From Numida meleagris (lineage: Eukaryota > Chordata > Aves > Galliformes > Numididae), in contig NC_034438.1 in the NCBI RefSeq assembly GCF_002078875.1, forward strand, positions 66,231,404-66,295,403: DNA of 64,000 bases, written 5' to 3'. Both the position numbers and the translations under genes were made by a program. Below, in pieces: positions 1 to 35,624 of the stretch (positions are counted from its first letter, which is position 1; each line of letters opens with the position of its first letter). A model generated the notes under the pieces. The model saw only the letters and a program-made list of their open reading frames with translations. It had not been told where the DNA came from and did not search any database.

Positions 1-3000
1 TCTCTGAGCTGTGATCCAGCCCCACCATGCCAGCTGCCGGGCCTGTGCCTGGCTTGCTTAGCCTGGGGCTTGATGTGCCACTAGCACACATGCTCATCAT
101 TGAGCCGGATGTGTGGTGGATTTTGAGGCTTCGTCTTTCAGAAATCACTGGGATTTTACAGGGATTCATTTGAAATGTCAGAAAATGCAAGTGTTGCAGC
201 TTTCTATGTATTTATGAATGTATTTTCAGATCTCCCCTTATCTCTTACTGGTGGGAAGGAAACCATAGCACCTCTGCTTAGCTCTTCTCCTTGGCCGTCT
301 GGTTTAGATTTGTCAGGATGAGTGAACAGATGTGAAAGGAATAGATCTGGATGGGGATTTGCATGGCTGGACTTCTTACTGGCAAAGGCTGCAAACACAT
401 TGGCAGAAGTTTATGGTCCTTCAGAGCATATAGGTAGCAAGCATAAATGATTTCATGCAGATTTGCAAGTGAAGTCCCAGCCTGCAGAACAGCTCTGTTG
501 AGAAGGAGCCATATAAATCTGTCATGTTGCAGGTACCAAAGAGCTACCAAAACACTGTGAAACACGAATTAAGAAATGCTTACAGACTAGTTACCAACAG
601 CTAATACGTGACTGGTGCACAGGGCAAAGGCTTTGCCGAGGGGAGGTTCCTGAGGTGATGTGTACTTGCCAGTTTTTTCAGCAGCACAGAGCACCACTTC
701 CCAACACACCGCAGTTGCTTTCGCCCACTGCATTGTGTAGGTTAGCTGGCAAAAACTTCCAGCATGTAATTGTCGTATTGATCCAGAAGGCTATTTTCCA
801 TGATAAACACAGAACTATCAGGGAGGTGGGGAAGGCTGGGATGTTGGATCCAGCAGCATGGAGAAGCAGGTTTTGCTTGTGGATTCAGCGAGGCCGAGAG
901 GTGGGGAGAGCCAGCACCTACTGTTGCTGTGTGGTTGCTGACAGAGCCAAGTTCTCTGTGGCCTTGTCTCAGTTTGGACTGCCAGGCACGCTTTACAGTG
1001 TACCAGCACCAGAAGCAAGCTCCTGAAGCATGAACTTGTGTCCACATTCACCAATGAGGTGAATTCACGTGTACCAGCAAGCATCGGCTGTGTCCTATTG
1101 GAAGCCAAGGCTCAACCAACACCAGTGGAGGTGTGAAGAGAGCCCCACCACAGATCCATGCTTGACAGGGCCTAATGCACCAGAGCCAGTGACAGAACTT
1201 GCAAAACTCACCCACTACAGGTGTTCTGATGTGGTGGGGCTGGGGCTGATGGTTTCTGTGGGCTGTGGGGCTCTGAGCATGGCTTGGCCCTTCCCTGAAT
1301 GCCACAGCCCTCCAGAGATGCAGCTGGGTGCCAGGAGCCCAATCCAGCCAGCTTTCATGGAGAAACAGGCCTGAGCAGGATTGGCAGGATCCGGCCGAAA
1401 TCTCCTGTTAATGACAGCGCAGCCAAAGGCAGGGGGAGGGTGAAGTCACCTGGAAAGAGTTAGCTGCTCGAACCAGGGGGACACTGCTTTAATCTTTTTA
1501 TAGCACAAAAAATTTCGTGACTGGGTTAAAGCCCTACTGTTTGGACTGGATGATGTTACCTAATTCTCAGAAATGAGAGCAGCTGGCTGTGGTACAGATG
1601 CCTCCTAGCAAGCCCTGCGGCTTGCAGCACATCATTTAGCAGGGCTGTAAAAGAAAGGACATTTATTGGGGGGCTTGGGAGTGAAACTGAGCATGCTGGC
1701 TGGGCTTTGAGCTGGCAAGGTTTCATTTCCAGCTTCTCTGAGTGAGGCACTCTGTTTCATTTTCTGCTGAAATATATAAGTAAATAAACAGAGCCCTCTT
1801 CTCCCACTCTGCTTACCCCACCAAGGTCACTGTGTGGATGCTGATAGCTTGTGATGATGCTTCCAAATGAGGGAAAGTCCTGGTAAAACCCATGTTTGGG
1901 AATATCTGGACAAGGAGGACTTGTAGTGGAGGTGTCAGAAATCATCTGACTGCTGGGGATTTTCGCTCTGAAGTAAAATGAGAACAAAACCATGTCCTAA
2001 GCCCAGCAAATAATGTGAATATTACAAACACTTATTGCCATTTCCTGTTCCTTCCTTTTCCTGTCTTTCATTTCCCTATGCCTCCTGGTTGCTTAGCTTG
2101 GCACCATCAAGGTCTTTGATTCTTTCTCCCCTTAACTTCTTCTATTTCATCGTGTAAGACAATGGAAAAAAAAAAATCATATTTTGGGGGGCTGGGTTTC
2201 TCGAGGATAGATTTTGTCACCAGTGCCATTGCCAGCATGGACCTCAAGCTTGCCCTGGTGGCCTTGCCCCTGCTTGCACTGTTGGATGGTGACCCTAGCT
2301 ACTTGCACACAGCCTGCCCTGGTGAGCAGCCAACACCAGAAATACAGGAATACGTATCTGTCGCTTTGTTTTCTCTCCCCATACTTGGTAGTTTAGGCTG
2401 GAATAGCCTGACATGTTGCCTTTGCTGTGCTCAAGCCAACAGAACCATTGCTGCTGAGGGAAGTATTGTGCTCAGTGCACTCTGGGGAGCCAGGGGAGCT
2501 GATTTCAGATGTTTGGCCTTCCCAGAGGCACTTGGAGCTCTTGTTCTTGCTCCCTATACATGAATAGAGCTTTGCTCCCTAACCATGAACATGCCACCAC
2601 CACTGTTGAAAGGTGTTTTTTTTTTTCTCCTGTCTGAAGGTTCCATACAGATTTTGAGAGAGCAGTGGGTAGAGGGGATGGTACAAATGCCTGTGTTTGA
2701 CGATAGCTAATGTAATGCTGTTAATTTGCTGCTCTGGCATTAACAAGGGTGGATCAGGGTGGCAGGGTTATTGTGCAGGCAGGATCCCAATGTCATGCTG
2801 CACAGGTAATAGCAGCATGAGAAAAGCCTGAAGGGCTGTATTCTGGCTCTGGGAGTTAAGTGCTGGCTTCAGCAGGAGCCATGTGCATGTAGCTGCTGCC
2901 AGAGGACTGGCCCAAAAGTTTAGTATTTATTCAAAAGAAGTATGTAAGTAATCATGAGCTTGGCCCGTGGTGCTCAGGGTGGAATTAACAACCATCTGAT

Positions 3001-4653
3001 ACTAATGGCCTGGAGCAAAACCTTGGGCAAAAGCTTAATTTCACTTCTTACTCTTCAGAGAAGTCCCTGGCCAGGCACCGCGGCTCTGCTCACCAGCAGT
3101 GGGACTGTGTCCCATGCCAGTCCCTGTGAGCAGCATCCATGGGGCACTGCTCAGGGAGCATGGGGGAGCTGAGAGTTCAACACGTGTCCTCCTGCCCCAT
3201 CGCTCAACCGATGCTGAATTTAATCCTCCTAAAAATCCCTGCCCGGGACTCCACTGATTGGGTATGCCCCTAGAGTGGGAAATACGTTCCTATTGTTGAC
3301 TATCTGTGAACAAAACTGACTTAGGTGCGCTGTTAACACAAAGCACAGCCTTTGCACAGGCCAGGTAGGCATGGAAGAACTATGTGGAAAGTAAATGTCT
3401 TTTTTTGTCCCATTGAAATTTTGCAGATTAAGGCTTTTCTGCTCTTGATAGAAGAAGTCTCTATCAGGAGGAACATTCAATGTGTGTCACGAGACCATTA
3501 TTGGTTTCTTTACTGCTCTATTTGGGATGTATGCATTTGGAAAATGGGAGAAAACAGTGGCCAATGACAAGAAGGGCAATGGGAAAACAGAAAAGCAAAA
3601 GACTGTAATGCAGTCAGATATTTTGATAAGGGGAGTACATGGATGGCTGAAGTGGAAAACAGAATATAATGCTCGCCTAAGAATGCCAAGAGAAACTCCT
3701 CTACTTACTAAAATTTCTGATGGAGATTTTTAGTCATTGCTGTGCTGCCCAGAAGGTAGAGGGTGAGCACTGCTCACTAAGCATGGGAAACTGGAGTAAG
3801 AAATGGCACAGAGTTATCCAGCCTGCTTCTGTACAGACATTCAGGCATCTCCATTAAAATTTTTGGGTCGAAACTCAGATGTTCCACATGGGAAATGCCT
3901 CTCTTCTCTGCTTTCCTCTACGCAGTCCAAACGCTGCAGCTGAAATACAGCTTGTGAAGGCCTGTCAGATCTGTGTTTCTGGATTAAAACATATTTTCAG
4001 CAAAAGTATGTAAGATCTTCTCATCAAAAAAGTAAAACAACCCTTTTGGAGGGGGGAAGTCCTTGGCTTCAGACTGCCCAGTAACACTATTGCCACAGAA
4101 GAAGCTGTGGAGGTAAAAAGTGACTCCAAAACCTTCTTGCCCTGTGCAGTCTTGGCTTCCCAAAGCTTTTGCTGGCCTTGCCCCGATAGTTCAGCGATAG
4201 AAACTTACCACTCAGGCTTGTCATGGCACAGAAAATAACAGGGTTTGTGGCTCTCTGTGGTGAGTCCTAATAGCTGCAATCACACAGATGAGCTTATCTG
4301 ACCCCTAACCTCTTCCACCATGGTGGTCCCCTCAGTGGTTTCAAATTGTAATATGCCTCCTATTCACTGCAAACCATCTGGGTGGTTTTTGCATGTTACC
4401 TCCTTTGAACAAGGGCTGTGTATAGATTTCCAGAGCTAAAATTTTGGTTTGTAATGTGTGGAATTTGACCACACTGCCTACTTCATTTCTTCTCCTTGTC
4501 CCTCTCCTAAAACTTTTGTTCACTAGTCTCTGCTCACTTTTCTTTGAGAGGCTTTGGCCTGTTTGGAGAGGTGCTGGGAGGAGACACCCCTGCATCAGAC
4601 CAGCCTCAGCTATAAGCACCCACTCAACCCAGTGTCTTTATCTTCTCCCACAG
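1..4653 (+). other. MUSK: MUSK intron upstream of the Ig3 exon
   Basis: No exon of the first two Ig domains could be found here. The stretch has only short chance ORFs and no recognised repeat. It ends in a pyrimidine-rich tract and CAG acceptor at 4651-4653. Confidence 0.7.
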
Positions 4654-28408
<23,755 letters not shown>

Positions 28409-29249
28409 GGGATGTGGTGAGGAGGCCCCCATGTCTATCCAACTGCAGGCTCCTGAGCTCAGAGCTCTGATTTAGAGGGAGGAGAAACACCTTGTTCCTC
28501 TACCAAGCAAGGAGTGTGGACTGCACCCCCCTTGGGGTGGACTGTACCTCCTTGAGGTGGACTATACCTCCCAGATTATGGGGATAGCTCCCAGCCACCA
28601 AGCTGGTGCTCCTTGGGTTGGCTGGCGAGCTGGCTGTGCTAGCTCAGGACCTGCTTTAGTCATTTCCAGGAGCACAGAGTTCCCCAGGCAAAGCAGACCA
28701 ACCTCTTCCTGGGGGAACTTCCCACCAGTTTTCTCCCTGTTCTTCTGCATTTATGCACCTGGCTTTTAACTTCCTTTTCCCTTCCTTACATGTCTTCAAC
28801 TACTACTTGTAAAAAAAAGAAAAAAAAAGATTGCAGAAATCAATCCTCTTTTGGATATTGCTTACCATTTTATTTTCGCATGCTCACTTCATTTTGTAGA
28901 GGAAGGATATTGCTGAAGGCATAGTCCACTGACTTTTTAACTTTCTGTTTGTTGCTCATGAACACAACACAGAGGCAAATCAAGAGCCTGCAGGACCACA
29001 AGTGGTAGCCAGTATGTCATGTTAAACAAAATCCTATCCTAGGATTTATATATTCAAACGAGGGAAGTCCACATTGAGGGTCATTTAATTTTTGCTAAGA
29101 TCTCACCAGAAGTTTCTACAACAAAGCCACTGGTTATTAGAGGACAAATTAATCCTAAAGGCCCAGTCCTGCACCCAGCTAGTCTCTCAGCTGTGTTTAT
29201 TTCCCTCTGCCTGCAGCACAGTGCCCACCATGCTGAGATCAGGGAAAAA
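28409..29249 (+). other. MUSK: Probable MUSK 3' UTR and flank
   Basis: Follows the MUSK stop. It contains a three-copy 20-21 bp repeat (28516-28576) and an A-rich run at 28811-28830. No canonical AATAAA was seen before the CR1 at 29250, so the polyadenylation site is undetermined. Confidence 0.5.
28516..28576 (+). repeat. MUSK: Three tandem copies of a 20-21 bp unit in the MUSK 3' UTR
   Basis: Copies start GTGGACTGCACC, GTGGACTGTACC and GTGGACTATACC at 28516, 28537 and 28557. The last copy diverges at its end. Confidence 0.8.
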
Positions 29250-31630
29250 CATAGATTCATTCACTCATAGAATCACCAAGGTTAGAAAAGACCTCCAAGA
29301 TCATCCAGTCCAACTGTCCATCTATCACCAATATTTCCCCATTAAATCATGGCCCTTAGTACAACATCTAAATGTTTCTTTAACACCTCTAAGGACAGTG
29401 ACTCCACCACCTCCCTGGGCAGCCCATTCCAGCACCTAACCACTCCTACTGAATACAGAGGGATGATCACTTCCCTACTCCTACTGGCAACACTATTTCT
29501 GATCCAAGCCAGGATGCCATTGGCCTTCTTGGCCACCTGGGCACACTGCTGGCTCATGCTCAGCCAAGCATCGACCAACACCCCCAGGTACATTTCTTCC
29601 ACACAGCCTTCCAGCCACTCTGCCCCAGGTCTGTAGCATTGCCTGGGGTTGTTGTGGCCAAAGTGCAGGACCCGGCACTTGGTCTTGTTGAACTTGATCT
29701 TGTTGAACTTGGTCTTGTTGAACATCATCCCATTGGCCTCAGCACAGCAATCCAGCCTGTCCAGATCCCTCTGTAATGCCTTCCTACCCTCAGGCAGACT
29801 TCCTCCCGAATTGTCTGCAAACTTACTGACAGTGCACTCAGTCCCCTCATTCAGGTCATCATTAAACAGGACAGGCCTCAGTACTGACCACTGGGGCACA
29901 CCACTCATGACAGGTCACCAGCTGGATTTAACTCCATTCACCACCACTCTCTGAGCCCAGCCCTCCATACAGTTCTTTACCTAGCAAAGAGTATATCTGT
30001 CCAAGCCATGGGCTGCCAGCTTCCCTGGGAGAATACTGTAGGAGACAGTGTCAAAGGCTTTGCTGAAGTCTAGGTAGACCACATCAACAGCCTTTCTGTC
30101 ATCCACCAGGTTGGTTACTTGATTATAGAAGGAAATCAGGTTGGTCAAGCAGGACCTGCCTTTTGTGAATCACTGCTGGCAGGGCCTGATGTAGATGACA
30201 GTCACACTGGCAAGCCTCCAGTCTTCTGGGACCTCTCTGATTTACCAGGAATGTTGATAGACGGTGGAAAGTGGGTTGGCTATCACCTCCCTGAGCTCCC
30301 TCAGCACTCTTGGGTGGATTCCGTCTGGCCCCATGGGCTTGTTGCAGTCTAGATGGAGTAGCAGGTCTCTACCCATTTGCACCTGAATTGTAGTGGGTTT
30401 ATTCTGCTCCCCAACCCAGACTTCCAGGTCAGGGGGTAGAGTACCCCGAGGATAACTGGTCTGACTTTTGAAGACAGATGTAAAGAAGGCATTGAGAACC
30501 TCAGCCTTTTCCTTATCCTCAGTGGTCATGTTCGCAGCCACATCCAGTAAAAGGTGGAGATTCTCCTTATCCCTCCTCTTACTGTTAATATATTTTTTAA
30601 AAAGTTTTTTGTTCTCTTCTACCCCAGCAGACAAGTTCAGGTTGGGCTTTTGCTTTTCTGATTTTCTCCCTGCATAACAACTTCTTTGTAGTCTCCCCGA
30701 GTTGCCTGTCCCTTCTTCCCCAGGAGGTACATTCACTTTTTCTCCGGAAGCCTCAGGAAAAAATTCCCTGTTCATCCACACTGGCCTTCTTCACCGCTGG
30801 CTCATCTTATGTCACAGGAGGACAGCCTGCTCGCGCACCTTTAAAACTTCCTTGGTAGGAGTCTCCAGCCTTCCTGGACCCCTTTACCCTTCAGGACTGA
30901 ACAACAAGGGATCCTCGCTACCAGTGTCCTGAACAGTTCAAAGTTCACATTCCAGAAGTCCAAGGTAGCAGTTTTGCTGGCCTCCTAGACTGCTTCTTCT
31001 GGGCTGTATTGTATTTCCAGTGTAGATCAAGGAAGGTGAAGTCTCCCATGAGGACAAGGGCTGGTGATTGTGCAGCTTCTGCCAGCTGCTCGTAAAACAC
31101 CTCATCTGTCTCTTCATCCTAGTTAGGCGGTCTATAACAGACCCCACCAGGATGTCCAGCTGTTGGCCCTCCCCCTGATCCTTACCTGTAGACACTAAAC
31201 CTTATCATTCCCAGCCCTCAGCTCTGTGACATTGAAACGCTCTCTAACATAGAGATCCATGGCACCACCCCATCTTCCTTGCCTATCCCTTCTGAAAAGC
31301 TTATAGCCATCCACTGCAGCACTTCAGCTGTGGGAGTAATCCCACCATGTTTCCATAATGGCAACTAAGTCATAGTTTGCCTGCCGAACGATAACTTCCA
31401 GCTCCTCCTGTTTGTTGCCCCAGCTTCATGCACTGGTGTAGATGCACTTCAGCTGAGCCATCTGCCTCACCCCCAGGACCATCATAGTTCCCCTAGGCTC
31501 ATCTCTAGTGAGCCTGGTTCTATCCCCTCCCCCCTTCATACCTAGTTTTAGGGCCTCTCAATGAGCCCTGCTAGCTCATAGGCTAGGATCTGTTTCCTCC
31601 TTTGAGGTAAGACCCATCAGCAGACATCGT
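29250..31630 (-). mobile_element. CR1 LINE, antisense, most of ORF2 plus the end of ORF1
   Basis: The 3' tail on the left reads CATAGAATCACCAAGG. Moving right on the minus strand are ORF2 pieces: the RT C-terminal part (29342-29908), linker to RT (30242-30781), and endonuclease start with NKQEELEV and METWWD-type motifs (about 31195-31440). Beyond is the C-terminus of ORF1. Many stops and frameshifts make it inactive. It is 5'-truncated near 31630. Confidence 0.9.
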
Positions 31631-34600
31631 GCCATACCTCAGGAAAACATCCTCCTCCCTTGCAGAAACATGTCAGCTTGTGTTATGTATTTCCCTTTTG
31701 GTCCTTCCCCTGTGTTTCTGGTTTTCCTTTTCTGACAGAATCTCTTTATCCCTGTAAGCTCTTTGGCAGCTTTTGTTGGACACCGCCTCTTGTGCTGCAG
31801 AAGGAAGTCAGGGTGATATGTACTATTAGTGGCCTTCAGAGACAACCTGCCAGCCAGAGACACGTGTCTAAAAGAGGACTTCACTCTTCAACAAATGAAG
31901 TGTTGCAGTCTGCCCGTTCACAGGTCAGAGATGAGACTCCCTCTCTATGTATGGTCCTCATCCCACTTGCAAACACCATATGTCATTTCTCTACTAAAAG
32001 TTATCTAAATCATAATGCATATATCACTGCCAGAGGAAATCAAGCTCCTTTGAGGACACATTTTACTGTCTGCTTCCTTGGGCACTGAGGAGCAAGTATC
32101 TCAGCCTCACTGCTACCAGAAAGAGGCTCAGCAATGGGGATGAGCATTCTCTCCACAGAACACAAGCACGAGTGACTGAGTGGCTGGTGTGTCATCTGTA
32201 ATTGGGACACCTTGGCTGAGCTCACTCAGTGAACAGCAGAGGAGAGATGCTGTCCACAGGGCTGCCTGGAGCAGCCTTGGTTCCTAAGAGATAAGTTTGG
32301 AAAGTTTTGCCAACCATTATGTAGTTCAAAACTGGAAAACATGTGCCTTCCATGGATTTGGCCATTCTCTTTAGAGAGAGCAGGATCAGGCCTTGGGCTA
32401 GAGAGTGGTGTGGCTCCTGCACAAGGATGGAAGGATCCTACATGGATCCTTACCTACATGGAAGATGTCCTACACCAAGAAAAAGTCGAGAGATGTTGGT
32501 GTGAAGTGTTTGCCACCTGCTAGTCTGAGCAGACACACTTGCAGATGGAAGGACAACACTTTTTGTTGCAGTTCCCTGGCCAAACTTTTCTCTCAGTACA
32601 TCCTGTGCAGCCAGTGTGGGCCTGCCATCGCAGGAGTGGAAAATCTGGTTTTCCTTGCTTGTTTTTCTTTGCATTGTAAACGTGTGTTGAAACCTGTGTT
32701 GGTTAGTGACTGCAAGTTAGGATGGAAAATGCTTCACCTGTTGTAAGAGAAAAGATCTTTTCAAGATCACCTTGCTAAGCAGCTCTGTGTAGCATGCTCT
32801 GGGAAGACGATAATTGCGTCTGCAGTGCAGTCTAGCTGGAGGGCTTAGTGCCCCAATGGCAGTGTCCTTTGAGGATTACACGGTAGACAGGTCTTCTGCT
32901 GCCCTGGCTTGTGTCTGGATCTTGCCCTGAGAGTTTCCTCCTTCTTGTCCTACTGTCCTCCTGTTGTCCAGACTGATGAAATCTGGAGGCTTATTTCACA
33001 CCTTTATTTTTTCTCCCTTGGTTTGAGAGGTCTGCTTTCCTCTGTGGATTTACACATTGTGCTACTGCAGAGATTTATAGGCAGTTCTGTATATCTACCA
33101 CACAACTAACTATTTTGAATGGGAGTAAGTAATGCGAGTGTGAGAGAGGAGAAAGAAAGGAAAATACGTAAATCAAAAAACTGTTTGAAAGCGAGAATAT
33201 TTCGCAGTGTCAAGGCTGTATTTACAGGTTCATGCAGAGGGAAAGGTTGTACCAAACTAAAGCATTTTGGCACTTCATTTCCCCTTCCCACCAATGACAG
33301 AAGGAACCTTGCAGTCAGCGGCACTGGATGAGAATCCTGCGGAGAAGGAGAGAATTTACAGCACAGCTGATATACCTGCTCCCTCTCTGAGTATTCTGGC
33401 TGAGCATCTGCAGTACTTATCCTGAGCGGCATCCTAAGACAATTTGACCAACCAAACAGCATAGCAATACTCTCCTATTTCTTAACAGTTGCATTAATTG
33501 TGCAGTAAAGCATAAATTCCCTCACTGATTTGCCTGAGATGTGATCAAATTTGGTTTGGAGGAGCTGCTCTCAAATACTCAGTGGCTTCAGTACTCCAAG
33601 GGTATACAGTCACTGCTCCTCTTTTGCTGTTTGTTACACATTTCATGAATGAAGGTTTTGAACTATGCCTCAAGCAGAGATGTATAACTCTTCCTATCTC
33701 CACCTGCATAGCTCATGTGTGTAATATTTTATATAATAAAGAGATATCAGAAAAGGATTAATACTGATCCTGAGCTCTCTCTTCTCTTCCTTCACCAGCA
33801 CTGGATTTATTACTGAAAATTGATCTATTTCATCTTATTAGAAAAGCTGTAGTACTGCTTTAATATCATGATGGTTGTACTGTACGAGATTAGTCAGATG
33901 TTTGCAGAGGCTCTCAGATCAAGGTTTGCTGCAGTTAGCCTATTAGGTGCCCTTGAAGGCATTCTTTTTTGTACACCAGTGATTTAAATTGCATGCTGTA
34001 GGGATGCATCAAGGCACTACGAACAGAACAGGGCACTACAGAAGAAGTTGCTCAGGTTGTGCTGGAGGAGGCTTCTTGCAGGGCAGCATTTAGGTGGGAA
34101 CGGGATAGCGCTGAACTCTCAGCATGGCAGTCCCCATCCTGAGGCCAGTGGCATGAGGAGGAGAAGTAGGAAGACATCACTGCAGCAGTGCAGGGTGGAG
34201 CTCCTGGATGTTTTCCCTTGTTGCAGCAATGTCAAGGATGTCTCAGGTAGGTGGGAATGGCATCTGCTCCACTCTCGATTCCTGCTGGTCCTTATGCCTG
34301 GACTCCCACACCAAAATGAAAAAAAGTGGAATGAAAGTGATGTATAAAATCAGAAGGGAACTGGATTTTCTGTCTGTAGAGAACAGCTGAGATAATAGCT
34401 TGTCACTGATGTGTTTGTCTTTAAATAAAGTTACAGCTCCTTTACCTGCATGTGATTCTTGAGTGTGAATTTGTTCAATAGTCCCCCATCAACTCTGCTG
34501 ACGTTTTGCCTATTCTAAAAGTCCTTGCAAGTACTTAACAATCAGAAAGTAAAACCAAACATCCTGTCTACAACCAGACAGGGAGAATGTGAAGTACGTT

Positions 34601-34642
34601 CTTTCTGTTCACTTTCTGATGACCTGACAATTTAGGGGTAAG
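31631..34642. other. Intergenic stretch, no feature recognised
   Basis: No exon, RNA or repeat could be supported in these 3 kb on either strand. Confidence 0.5.
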
Positions 34643-35624
34643 TATGAGGGCTGTTCTGAAAGTAATGGCTCCTCTTTTGTGATGTTGGCCCATGACGTCA
34701 GAGGCAAGCGTTGGTGGTATGGCAGTGAAGGCTGAACCTTCCCACACATATCCCATCACATCTAGTTGCTGTGGGACAGATGGCACCAGAGGGGCAGTCT
34801 GACAGAATGGCATCTGGTATGGATGTATATAAAGCAAAGGGACAGAACTGAATTCCTCCATGTGGAAAAAGTGGTGCCCACTGACATTCATCAATACTTG
34901 CTGAATGTTTATGGAGACCAACCATGGGTGTGAGCAGAGTGACAGGTGGGTGGTGCTTTTCAGCAGTGGTGATAACAACACAAAAGACACTTTCCAGAAA
35001 GCCATGCACAGCTGTCACACCATGAAATGAAGAGTGTCTCAATTAGCTTATCCACACTAATCAGTGGATTATAACCAGGGAATTGTGTACAGAGCTGAAT
35101 ATCAGCTTCACTGGGCTGGAGATGATGGTGGTAATGTTGGAATTTCAAAAAGTTTGTGCCAGGTGAGTCCAACAAATGCTCAGTGATGTGAAAGATAGAT
35201 AAGCCATTGTCTGGACAGCCACTGAACATGATAACACCAGTCTTCATACCAGTTTGAAGACCTTGGAGAACATTGCCAATCTTGGCTGGACTGTCCTACC
35301 ATGCCCACCATATAGTCTGGATTTGACACCTTCTGACTTCCATTTGCTTGGGCAAATGATAGTTGGACTGCATGGGCAAGTCCTAGCAATGCTGGCACAT
35401 CCAGCATCTGTGTAACAGAGGGTCATCTCTGCTGGTGCAGAATTTTACACGGCATGCAGGCTCTTGTTCATTGCAGTTGAAAATGCATATCAAATGGTTG
35501 TGACTATGTTGAAAAAGTGTTCTGTAGCTGAGAATTTGTACTATCAAACAGTGTTATTGTGCTTTTTATAGCTATTGTAGTTCCCACGAAAATAAATAGG
35601 AGGGATTACTTTCAGAGCAACCTA
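34643..35624 (+). mobile_element. Mariner-family DNA transposon remnant (Galluhop-like)
   Basis: The ends are imperfect inverted repeats sharing CTGAAAGTAAT (left 34656-34666, right complement around 35607-35617), each beside a TA dinucleotide as mariners require. In the right half a single plus-strand frame from 35227 reads HDNTSLHTSLKTLENIANLG and then PYSLDLTPSDFHL. That gives a D34D spacing between the Asp of HDN and the Asp of PSD. The rest of the transposase is broken by stops and shifts, and the element is shorter than an intact mariner. Confidence 0.85.

Noticed and set aside
2236..2563. ATG followed by a signal-peptide-like stretch (MDLKLALVALPLLALLDG)
   Set aside because: It resembles a secretory leader, but the frame has no recognisable domain, and it lies where only MUSK intron is expected. 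Hydrophobic runs of this length arise by chance.
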